Below are positions 1 to 5,749 of a stretch of 8,665 nt of DNA, in pieces. The notes beneath the pieces were generated by a model, which had not been told where the DNA came from, did no database searches, and was given only the letters and a program-made list of their open reading frames with translations. The position numbers and the translations under genes were made by a program. Location of the stretch: the NCBI GenBank assembly GCA_934773085.1, contig CAKVMU010000058.1, forward strand, positions 1 through 8,665, given 5' to 3'. This DNA is from an uncultured Candidatus Melainabacteria bacterium (GTDB taxonomy: Bacteria; Cyanobacteriota; Vampirovibrionia; Gastranaerophilales; Gastranaerophilaceae). Position 1 is the stretch's first letter. Every line of letters starts with the position of its first letter.

Positions 1-438
1 GTCAAAAGAAGCACCCAAACGTTTGCATTGGTCGAGAATGTGACTTTTGTGTTCATTTGTCCATTCCCAAGTTTTTTCAACGAATTTTTCTCTGCCCAAA
101 TCGTGTCTTGTCAAACCTTCTTTTGCAAGTTGTTTTTCGACAACGTTTTGAGTTGCAAGACCTGCATGGTCTGTTCCCGGAATCCAAAGAGCTTCATAGC
201 CGCTCATTCTGTGATAACGGGTTAAAATATCTTGTAAAGTTTCGTCTAAAGCGTGTCCCATGTGCAAAACACCGGTAACGTTAGGCGGTGGAATTACGAT
301 TGTGAAAGGCGGTTTCTTAGAATGTGCATCAGCTCTGAAATAGCCTCCGTCTTCCCATAATTTGTACATTTTTTCTTCAGAAGACTTCGGATCATAAACT
401 GTAGGTAAGTCTTCTGCTTTTATCTTTGTCTCTGTCAT
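1..438 (-). CDS. valS: Valine--tRNA ligase, N-terminal 146 residues (runs off window edge)
   Basis: Class I aminoacyl-tRNA synthetase that charges tRNA-Val with valine in the cytoplasm. Only the first 146 codons lie in the window and the frame is open to base 1. Visible family signatures are the nucleotide-binding block PPPNVTGVLHMGH (residues 50-62, HIGH motif as HMGH), followed by ALDETLQDILTRY and the editing/valine-type block LWIPGTDHAGLATQ (84-97). The PPPNVTG...GTDHAG combination is typical of ValS and separates it from IleS and LeuS. The ATG at 438 is preceded by GAGGG with an 8-nt spacer, and a sigma-70-like promoter lies about 35 bp upstream. The leader is only about 30 nt, so no T-box riboswitch fits. 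It is divergent from the small exported-protein gene at 548. The identification is secure; only the missing C-terminal part (KMSKS loop, anticodon-binding and coiled-coil regions) cannot be judged. Confidence 0.96.
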   Translation of the reverse strand, partial: MTETKIKAEDLPTVYDPKSSEEKMYKLWEDGGYFRADAHSKKPPFTIVIPPPNVTGVLHMGHALDETLQDILTRYHRMSGYEALWIPGTDHAGLATQNVVEKQLAKEGLTRHDLGREKFVEKTWEWTNEHKSHILDQCKRLGASFD

Positions 439-474
439 AATATATTCCCTCGCTCGTGTATTTTGGATAATTGA

Positions 475-502
475 ATCATAACATAAACACGGATAATGTT
501 AA
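475..502 (-). promoter_or_regulatory. Sigma-70-type promoter of valS
   Basis: On the minus strand, a TTAACA -35 (497-502, 5 of 6 to TTGACA) and a TATGAT -10 (475-480, 5 of 6 to TATAAT) are separated by 16 bp. A TG one base before the -10 makes it an extended -10. The predicted start near 468 gives a leader of about 30 nt containing the GAGGG ribosome binding site. It is back to back with the promoter of the divergent gene. Confidence 0.7.
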
Positions 503-513
503 AATTTGCTCCG

Positions 514-541
514 ATGACATTTTTCTAAAAAACGTTATAAT
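514..541 (+). promoter_or_regulatory. Promoter placing transcription start at the ATG (leaderless)
   Basis: ATGACA (514-519, 5 of 6 to the -35 consensus), a 16-bp spacer and a perfect TATAAT (536-541). Exactly 6 nt (AAGATT) separate the -10 from the ATG at 548, so the canonical +1 would be the A of the start codon. No Shine-Dalgarno sequence could fit on such a transcript. Confidence 0.7.
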
Positions 542-547
542 AAGATT

Positions 548-1033
548 ATGAAAAAATTTTTAACCCTGCTTTTAACAATTTTATTCCCTCTTTTTGTGAA
601 CGCTGCTGTTTTAGAAGCAGGTGTATCTGTGGAAGAAATTCCCGAAGCTTTTTGGGGAAGTTGGCGTGTGAAAGCGGTTTTGGATACTACAAACAGTTAC
701 GGAACATTTAAACCGCAAAGTTTGGATTTTTGGAATATGTCACGAAGCGGGGATACAATTACTCTTGACAATCCTTTTACCGGTGCGAATTCTACAATTT
801 CTGTAAAAACTGTTGAAGGTAATGTTGTCGTGTTCTCTAAAAGAGCAAAGTATGACAACAATAAAATTTTGACAGACACTGTGACGATAAGATTGGGTGA
901 TAATGAGTTTAGCGGGATTAATAGTTTGACACTTGAATCGTTCTCATTGGTTGATAACCACTTGATGAAGACGGAAGTGGCTACTTATAAGATTACGGGT
1001 GAAAAAATTGCGGGTGAAAGTGTTATTAAATAA
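548..1033 (+). CDS. Small exported protein of unknown function
   Basis: I do not recognise a family. The 161-residue product begins with a classical Sec signal peptide: MKK, a hydrophobic run LTLLLTILFPLF, and a likely signal peptidase I site after VNA (about residue 19-20). It lacks a lipobox cysteine. The mature part of about 140 residues alternates hydrophobic and polar residues in short stretches with many Thr/Ser/Asn/Asp (for example SGDTITLDNPFTGA and TVEGNVVVFSK), which suggests a beta-sandwich or barrel. There is no Cys in the mature protein. It is therefore probably periplasmic or cell-surface. The start is fixed by the signal peptide and by the TATAAT lying 6 nt upstream; no ribosome binding site is visible. 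Its stop codon overlaps the 3' end of the convergent sigma factor gene by 8 bp, leaving no room for a terminator between them. Confidence 0.85.
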   Translation: MKKFLTLLLTILFPLFVNAAVLEAGVSVEEIPEAFWGSWRVKAVLDTTNSYGTFKPQSLDFWNMSRSGDTITLDNPFTGANSTISVKTVEGNVVVFSKRAKYDNNKILTDTVTIRLGDNEFSGINSLTLESFSLVDNHLMKTEVATYKITGEKIAGESVIK

Positions 1034-1850
1034 TGCTTTTTTTAAGTCTTTCGCTTCTGTTTTCGCTAAGAAGATTTTTAAGCTTCATAATAGCTTGAGC
1101 GTGGAGTTGTGATACACGGGACTCTGAAACATTGATGGTGTCTCCGATTTCTTTAAGTGTCATGTTTTCGTGGTAATAAAGAACCATAATAGTTCTTTCT
1201 CTTTCAGGCAAACGTTTCAAAGCATCCTCCAATTCCTTTTTGACATCTTTTTCTTCAAGTTGTTCATGTGGGGCGAGATTGTGGGAATCTTCGAGTGTAT
1301 CAATGATTTCGATGTCACCGTCTGAGGCGCCTTTTTTATCATAAATAGATGTAATTGTTGTATCGTCAGCCAAAAGCTGTTCTACCTTTTCTCTTTCGAT
1401 TCCAAGGTAGTTTGCGATTTCGGTATTTGTTGCAGCTCTTCCGAATTGTTTTTTTAATTCCTCTTGAGCTTCTTTTACATCCCTAATCTTACGTCTGACA
1501 CTTCTCGGAAGGAAGTCTTGAGAACGTACTTTGTCGATAATGTTCCCTCTTATACGAACAAGAGCATAGGTTTCAAACCTTGCGCCCATTTTTGGAGTAT
1601 ATTTTTCGACAGCATCAATAAGACCTTCAATTCCGTAACTTGAAATATCTTCAAATGAGAATGTAGGCGGAAGCGCAACTTTAACACGTCCTACAACGTA
1701 TCTTGTCAAATAGATATATTGTAGAATTAATTTATCTCTAAGAGTTTTATTTTCGTGGTCCTCAAAGTATTGAGTCCACAAAGCTGTCAACTCTTCATTA
1801 GATGCACGTTTTATTTTGTTGTACGAAGAAAAATCTAAATCTTGTTCCAT
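1026..1850 (-). CDS. RNA polymerase sigma factor, FliA/WhiG (sigma-28) family
   Basis: Alternative sigma factor of the sigma-70 group 3 (FliA, SigD, WhiG) that directs RNA polymerase to a dedicated promoter set; in flagellated bacteria this is class 3 flagellar and chemotaxis genes. Counting from a TTG at 1874, region 2 spans about 47-118 with the -10 recognition helix (ARFETYALVRIRGNIIDKVR), region 3 about 125-205 (FLPRSVRRKIRDV, then a helix with TNTEIANYLGI), and region 4 about 213-268 with the helix-turn-helix MTLKEIGDTINVSESRVSQ. I prefer the ATG at 1850 (274 residues): the eight residues before it are atypical for the family, and a TACAAT box at 1880-1885 would start transcription near 1873, just past the TTG. 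No good Shine-Dalgarno sequence precedes either start. No flagellar or anti-sigma (FlgM) gene is visible nearby, so the regulon cannot be inferred from context. The family call is secure, the exact start is not. Confidence 0.92.
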   Translation of the reverse strand: MEQDLDFSSYNKIKRASNEELTALWTQYFEDHENKTLRDKLILQYIYLTRYVVGRVKVALPPTFSFEDISSYGIEGLIDAVEKYTPKMGARFETYALVRIRGNIIDKVRSQDFLPRSVRRKIRDVKEAQEELKKQFGRAATNTEIANYLGIEREKVEQLLADDTTITSIYDKKGASDGDIEIIDTLEDSHNLAPHEQLEEKDVKKELEDALKRLPERERTIMVLYYHENMTLKEIGDTINVSESRVSQLHAQAIMKLKNLLSENRSERLKKSII

Positions 1851-2010
1851 CCCGTTCGCCCACAAACATGTCAACTATCATTGTATCCTTTTTATAAAAA
1901 ATCTCTATCGTTTGTTTGTATGAAATTCACGTGGAGTTTTTGATAAAAATTGAAGGGTTTGTTCCTTTATTCCAGTCTTGTCTCGCTGGTAGAAGGAAAA
2001 TTTAGCTAAT

Positions 2011-2045
2011 ACCCTCTCCTAGCAGGAGAGGGATTGAGGGTGAGG
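2011..2045. repeat. Palindromic interspersed repeat (CCCTCTCCT type)
   Basis: A perfect 9-bp stem, CCCTCTCCT (2012-2020) and AGGAGAGGG (2024-2032), with a 3-nt loop AGC, is followed by ATTGAGGGTGAGG. The second GAGGGT (2036-2041) can pair alternatively with ACCCTC at the left end (2011-2016). From memory, this composition matches a short repeat seen interspersed in many unrelated bacterial genomes. It sits between divergent genes, so it cannot be a terminator for either of them. Confidence 0.7.
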
Positions 2046-2083
2046 TGTTAAATATCTATCCCGATTGTAAATATTTGTAACGA

Positions 2084-2123
2084 TACCCTAAAGTTTTTTC
2101 AAAATGTGCCGATATATAGGGTA
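2084..2123. promoter_or_regulatory. 7-bp inverted repeat upstream of the LysM gene, possible operator
   Basis: TACCCTA (2084-2090) and TAGGGTA (2117-2123) are exact inverted copies with centres 33 bp apart, about three helical turns. Comparing 11-bp flanks gives 9 matches. The position, 35-75 bp ahead of the LysM start codon, would suit a regulator binding site, but no convincing -35/-10 pair can be picked out between them. Low confidence. Confidence 0.3.
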
Positions 2124-2144
2124 ACTATTCGTGTAAATAAAAAT

Positions 2145-2150
2145 AAGGAG
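2145..2150 (+). promoter_or_regulatory. Ribosome binding site that fixes the LysM gene start at 2159
   Basis: AAGGAG lies 8 nt ahead of ATG at 2159. An in-frame GTG at 2150 overlaps this box and so cannot be the start. Confidence 0.85.
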
Positions 2151-2158
2151 TGTTAGTA

Positions 2159-2851
2159 ATGACAGACAACGGTATTCATTTTGACCGTAATGGTAAAAAA
2201 ATCTATTTAGATGAAGGGAAAAGTTACAAGAAAGCGAAAAAAGAGCTCAAAGATTTGCAACCGATTTTCGATGCAATAGATGAAGTCGGGAATAAAAAAG
2301 GTAAAGTTGACGGTAAAGAAACTGAGCTTTTGAACTTACTGCGTGGAAAACTCGGTAAATATATTAGTGAAGATAGTATGAAAAAACTTGTTGAAGATTT
2401 TCAAAAATCAGGCAAGTCCATTGAAGACTTTTTGAAAGATGAGGCTCCGACATCAGGTACTGTTCCTGTTGTAGAATTTAAGGAATATCCAAATCCGATA
2501 GAAATGATTAAAGAGATATTGGAAGAGGATGCCGCAAAAGCTGAAGAAAAATCAGTTGCGGATGGTGTAAAAAATGATGTTGCAGAATCTGAGCCTAAAG
2601 CTTCAAAACCGACTCCTGAGAAGGTTGCGGATGACGGTAAATCTTCTATGAGAGCTTATAACAACACGATTCAAAACTTGAAACAAAAATATGGTGACAA
2701 GAAAGATGCTTTGAATGGTGAATTTGCGAAAACATATACAGTCAAAAAGGGAGATTCATTATATAAAATCGCTGTTGAACAGTTGAAAGCTGAAAACGGC
2801 GGCAAAAAACCGGGGTACGTAGAAATCAATAAACGTATTGCGGAAAGTTAA
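2159..2851 (+). CDS. LysM-containing protein, 5' part of a frameshifted gene
   Basis: 230 residues starting MTDNGIHFDRNG, with no signal peptide or membrane segment. Residues about 36-55 (DAIDEVGNKKGKVDGKE) resemble a degenerate EF-hand-like calcium loop. A Pro/Glu/Lys/Ala-rich linker follows, with a short helical segment around 165-185. From residue 193 the sequence is the first half of a LysM domain (YTVKKGDSLYKIAVEQL, then an unusually long insert and EINKRIAE). The frame then hits TAA at 2849-2851. The missing second half of the LysM (VNNINDVNKVKVGQELKV) continues immediately in the +1 frame, so this and the next entry are one gene split by a single-base shift. LysM domains bind the GlcNAc backbone of peptidoglycan, so the intact product is probably a wall-associated or secreted protein, although no export signal is visible. 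Function beyond LysM is unknown. Confidence 0.8.
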   Translation: MTDNGIHFDRNGKKIYLDEGKSYKKAKKELKDLQPIFDAIDEVGNKKGKVDGKETELLNLLRGKLGKYISEDSMKKLVEDFQKSGKSIEDFLKDEAPTSGTVPVVEFKEYPNPIEMIKEILEEDAAKAEEKSVADGVKNDVAESEPKASKPTPEKVADDGKSSMRAYNNTIQNLKQKYGDKKDALNGEFAKTYTVKKGDSLYKIAVEQLKAENGGKKPGYVEINKRIAES

Positions 2852-5246
2852 CAACATCAATGATGTTAACAAGGTTAAAGTCGGTCAGGAGCTGAAAGTC
2901 GGTAAGACTCCGGCTCCTGCAGATACGACAGTCCAAGCAGGAACACAACCGGAAGTAAAACCGGAAGTAAAACCTAATCAAGAACCGGTATCTCCTGTTG
3001 CGGAATCGTCAATTGTAGTTGTAAAACCTCAAATTGACGAAAATTGGACAGAAGCGGCTGTTGAAGGTGAAGAAAAAATTAAAAAATTCACCAAAACAGA
3101 AGGTGAAGGCGAAAATGCCGTTACTACAACCAAGTTCAAGTACACAAACGGTGATATTGCTGTTGAGGCAGATACTCTTGAAAAGTTGAAAGAACTTATC
3201 AAACCTTTTGAGAAAGAAATAAAATCAGCACCGGAAGGTGAAGCAGCGGAAGCTGCAACTGCCAGAAAGGCTGAAAACTTGAAAACTCTTCTGGAAAGGG
3301 TAAAAACATACCCTTCTGAAGAAGTCTTGAACGATGTTGTGGCGACTTTGAAAGATGATGGTAAGATTGATAAGACTTCTGATGAAGCAAAAGCGTTGGT
3401 CAAAGACTTGCTTTTGACAAAAAATAATAATGTCATAGGGGCTATTATAATTAATGGCGAGGGTGGCTTAGACAATACTCTGTTTGAAAAAGATGAAGAA
3501 GCCTTGAAAACAGCAGCTACTATGTATAAAGAACTAATAGATAAAGAAAAAGCAGGTGTTAAACTGACAGATGATGAACACGCATTGAAGTCATTGTTAG
3601 AAAAAGACCCTTATTATGATATTCCTGCAGACACAGAACATGGTGTTGTTGCCAAAACGGAGACTTATTCAGATAGAGGTATCGTTTACTGGGCAGAAGA
3701 TTATAGTGCAGATTCTCCAGAATTGCTGGATGCATTTGTAACAAAATTGAATGCTGCAGATACTGACGAGAAGCGAGCTGCTTTGTTCAAAGAATATGCT
3801 AATACAGATGATATCGGTCTTGCAAGAGCACTGGCAGACAATGCCGATAGTTTAAAAGCTACAAAAGACGATGTACTGGCATTGATTAATAAAAATGACA
3901 TGGCATTAATAAATTTGCTTAGATACACCCCTGCTGAAGCCGATAAAGATGCGTTTTATACAGCGATAAAAGATAAAGTGGCTGATATTTACCTGAATTC
4001 AGATAAAGGTAATATTCAGAATACAAAATATTTAGAAACTGCGTTTGACAGCATTGATGCAACAAACATGACAGATGAGGAGAAATCAGCTCTGAAAAAT
4101 CAAATCCTTGAATCATACTTTGTAGTTGAAACTACCAAAGATGAAGAAGGTAATGACGTCAAAACCTATAAATTCGAACCTTCAAGAAGATATACATATA
4201 GTGAAATGTCTGCGCTTATCGGAGAGTGTGATGACGATATGAAGACTGCAATTGTCAATTCTATCAAGCTGGAAGATATGGGCAAAAATGAATATACGGC
4301 AGCAGTTGAGTACTATATCTCCAAAGAAGTCTTGGTTTCAAAATTTGCAGAGTTTATTGACAAAATGGAAACTAAAGAGGAAGTCTTAGATTTTATCAAT
4401 AATAAAGTCCGTTACAGAGAAGATATTCCATTTGATAAAATTATAGAGACATTCTCCGCTGAGCCGGAAATTATGCAAGGTCTGTTGGAAAAGTTTGACG
4501 AGAAAAGTATGATTTCAGAGGAAAATGGCTTCAAGCTTGCAAAATTCTTTACTCAAACGGATGAAAATGGTAACGTAACTTTTGACAAGTCAAAATTGCC
4601 AGGAGGAGTTACTTTAGACGACTTTGTTCGACTATTACCAGCAGATTGTCAAGAGGGCGAAGCTCAAAAAGTAGCAAAAGCAATATACGAAAAGTTAGAC
4701 TTAGATGACGGTGAAGCTGTTTTGTATATGTTCAATAATATTAATATGGGTGATTATAATAAAAAGGTCGACAAGCTTGTTGAGCTTGCAAAACAAACTG
4801 ATAAAGTTGGAAATGCTATATATAATAGGGTAATTACACACATTAATGTTTGGCAAAAACTCCCAGATAATCTACAAGCTGAAATTTATGAAAAATCTTC
4901 TACCGCTGTAAAACGACAGCTAATAGAAGGCAACGGGTATAGTAAAGCCGGACAGTATGTCGTAGTAAAAGCAAAAGATTCAGTGGATAAGATAATCAAG
5001 GATTACCTCCGTGCAAATCTTGATAAATTCCCTAGGTTGAAAAAATCTATCGAAAAGAATCCTAATAAGTGGACTGACGATAGAATAGAAGAAGCTCTTA
5101 ATGATTATATGCAAGACTTTAGAGAAGCAATAATGCAAGATTTGGGTATTACAGCAAATATAAAAGTTGGTGATGTAATCGATTTGAGCAAGGTCAACTG
5201 GGATGCACATCAACCAGGATGGTGGAAGTATAATTTGTACTATTAA
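2838..5246 (+). CDS. Large helical protein with C-terminal LysM-like module, 3' part of the frameshifted gene
   Basis: Open frame with 802 codons before the stop. The first usable codon is a TTG at 2838 without a ribosome binding site, so it is almost certainly the continuation of the preceding entry; the repaired protein has about 1028 residues. It opens with the LysM second half (NNINDVNKVKVGQELKVGK), then a Pro/Val/Glu linker containing a VKPE repeat. About 650 residues of acidic, Lys-rich predicted helices follow (for example LLDAFVTKLNAADTDEKRA and KFAEFIDKMETKEEVLDF), with no enzyme motif I can recognise. Residues about 932-1010 of the repaired protein (YVVVKAKDSVDKIIKDYL ... NIKVGDVIDLSKVNW) match LysM ends around a long insert, like the first LysM. 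The protein ends in an aromatic tail, PGWWKYNLYY. A strong terminator follows directly. It could be a structural or scaffold-like wall protein; the function is unknown. Confidence 0.85.
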   Translation: MRKVNNINDVNKVKVGQELKVGKTPAPADTTVQAGTQPEVKPEVKPNQEPVSPVAESSIVVVKPQIDENWTEAAVEGEEKIKKFTKTEGEGENAVTTTKFKYTNGDIAVEADTLEKLKELIKPFEKEIKSAPEGEAAEAATARKAENLKTLLERVKTYPSEEVLNDVVATLKDDGKIDKTSDEAKALVKDLLLTKNNNVIGAIIINGEGGLDNTLFEKDEEALKTAATMYKELIDKEKAGVKLTDDEHALKSLLEKDPYYDIPADTEHGVVAKTETYSDRGIVYWAEDYSADSPELLDAFVTKLNAADTDEKRAALFKEYANTDDIGLARALADNADSLKATKDDVLALINKNDMALINLLRYTPAEADKDAFYTAIKDKVADIYLNSDKGNIQNTKYLETAFDSIDATNMTDEEKSALKNQILESYFVVETTKDEEGNDVKTYKFEPSRRYTYSEMSALIGECDDDMKTAIVNSIKLEDMGKNEYTAAVEYYISKEVLVSKFAEFIDKMETKEEVLDFINNKVRYREDIPFDKIIETFSAEPEIMQGLLEKFDEKSMISEENGFKLAKFFTQTDENGNVTFDKSKLPGGVTLDDFVRLLPADCQEGEAQKVAKAIYEKLDLDDGEAVLYMFNNINMGDYNKKVDKLVELAKQTDKVGNAIYNRVITHINVWQKLPDNLQAEIYEKSSTAVKRQLIEGNGYSKAGQYVVVKAKDSVDKIIKDYLRANLDKFPRLKKSIEKNPNKWTDDRIEEALNDYMQDFREAIMQDLGITANIKVGDVIDLSKVNWDAHQPGWWKYNLYY
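2843..2851 (+). other. Frameshift site inside the LysM domain
   Basis: The upstream frame reads GAA AGT TAA, while the downstream frame continues GTT AAC AAC. Removing one A from the AAA at 2844-2846 gives GCG GAA GTT AAC, which joins INKRIAE to VNNINDVNKVKVGQELKV and restores a complete LysM. The A run is only three long, and slippage of tRNA from AGU to GUU pairs poorly. A real mutation or an assembly error is therefore likelier than programmed frameshifting. Confidence 0.85.
2949..2972 (+). repeat. 12-bp tandem duplication in the Pro/Glu linker
   Basis: CCGGAAGTAAAA occurs twice head to tail, encoding PEVKPEVK in the linker just after the LysM. This is typical slippage in low-complexity linkers. 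Confidence 0.8.
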
Positions 5247-5252
5247 AAATTC

Positions 5253-5288
5253 AGTGCAGGGCGGTCGTTTCGACCGCCCTGCACTTTT
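5253..5288 (+). terminator. Rho-independent terminator of the LysM gene
   Basis: A perfect GC-rich inverted repeat, 15 bp per arm (AGTGCAGGGCGGTCG, then CGACCGCCCTGCACT), with a TTT loop, followed by TTTTAT. It begins 6 bp after the stop codon at 5246. An A run just before the stem could make it partly bidirectional, but no convergent gene uses it. Confidence 0.95.
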
Positions 5289-5391
5289 ATATTTGTACTT
5301 TTAGTGTGTGTGGAGTGTAGTAGATTATAGACTGACCGTATTTATTACAAAACCTAAACATTCGTCCAATTATATATTGCATTTCACAATA

Positions 5392-5400
5392 TGTTATGAT
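5392..5400 (+). promoter_or_regulatory. Extended -10 promoter of the duplicated small-gene pair
   Basis: TGTTATGAT: a TATGAT -10 (5395-5400) preceded by TG plus one base, identical to the extended -10 of valS. No good -35 lies 16-18 bp upstream. The expected start near 5407 gives a 16-nt leader containing the AAGGAG at 5412-5417. The strong terminator just upstream isolates this transcript from the LysM gene. Confidence 0.6.
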
Positions 5401-5422
5401 AAAGTCGTGTCAAGGAGTACAT

Positions 5423-5749
5423 ATGCATATTCTACCAACTAATGTCTCATTGAATAACAATTCGTTTCAAGCTGTTAATCAAAAATATTACGATAAAGCT
5501 GCAAAAGAAATTGAAAGCAGAGGTGCAATAACGATTAATCTATTGTATTGTTTAACACATGATATTTTGACATTCAAAAATATAGCGCCACAAGACGGGG
5601 TAGACACTGTAAGAGCAATAAAAACTTTGTATACGGACAAAAAACATCCAGATCTTAACTGTCTAAATGAACTATTAGGTTTCTGTAAACAGGATGCCAA
5701 AAAAGAACGTATTGAAGAAAGACGGGCTCAGAAAAAGGGTGGTAAATGA
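5423..5749 (+). CDS. Small protein of unknown function, first of a tandem duplicate pair
   Basis: 108 residues from the ATG at 5423, which is set by AAGGAG 5 nt upstream; an earlier in-frame ATG at 5396 overlaps the -10 box and would lie ahead of the transcript. I do not recognise the family. There is no signal peptide or membrane span. Features shared with the next gene are an N-terminal NSFQA-[VI]-N motif followed by a YY-x-KA helix, a central YCLT segment, PQDG-x-DT-x-RA, LYTDKKH, and a highly charged helical tail AKKERIEERRAQKK. Two cysteines (in YCLT and GFCKQ) are present. The stop overlaps the next start as ATGA, indicating translational coupling and equal expression. The N-terminal SFQA-type motif reminds me of lineage-specific hypothetical proteins of gut Melainabacteria, which is a recollection only. 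Confidence 0.85.
   Translation: MHILPTNVSLNNNSFQAVNQKYYDKAAKEIESRGAITINLLYCLTHDILTFKNIAPQDGVDTVRAIKTLYTDKKHPDLNCLNELLGFCKQDAKKERIEERRAQKKGGK
5696..5736 (+). repeat. 41-nt near-identical tail repeat, copy 1
   Basis: Matches 6007-6047 at 40 of 41 positions; the only change is T5710 versus C6021, synonymous in an Arg codon. It encodes the shared AKKERIEERRAQKK tail of the two duplicated genes. Confidence 0.9.

Noticed and set aside
28..278. Plus-strand frames opposite valS
   Set aside because: The minus strand encodes unmistakable ValS motifs; the plus frames are shadows.
1851..1874. TTG at 1874 as the sigma factor start
   Set aside because: It adds eight atypical residues, has no ribosome binding site, and lies at or ahead of the start predicted from the TACAAT box. 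The ATG at 1850 is preferred, though not proven.
2011..2045. CRISPR or terminator interpretation of the palindrome at 2012-2032
   Set aside because: A single copy without spacers, no U-tract, and located between divergent gene starts.
2150..2158. GTG at 2150 as the start of the LysM gene
   Set aside because: It overlaps the AAGGAG ribosome binding site that serves the ATG at 2159.
2843..2852. Programmed +1 frameshifting at AGT TAA C
   Set aside because: The stop context is weak, but re-pairing of the AGU tRNA on GUU would be poor and no internal Shine-Dalgarno stimulator like that of prfB is visible. Kept only as a remote alternative.
2838..2860. Independent translation start (TTG at 2838) for the 3' LysM frame
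   Set aside because: No ribosome binding site, no ATG or GTG nearby, and the first residues complete the LysM of the upstream frame; a frameshift explains the data better.
3029..3475. Long open frame on the minus strand opposite the LysM gene (and further antisense frames up to 5213)
   Set aside because: Serine/phenylalanine-rich translation typical of the antisense of Lys/Glu-rich coding sequence; no start signals or motifs.
5396..5422. ATG at 5396 as the start of the first small duplicated gene
   Set aside because: It lies within the TATGAT -10 box, upstream of the expected transcript start; AAGGAG precedes the ATG at 5423.
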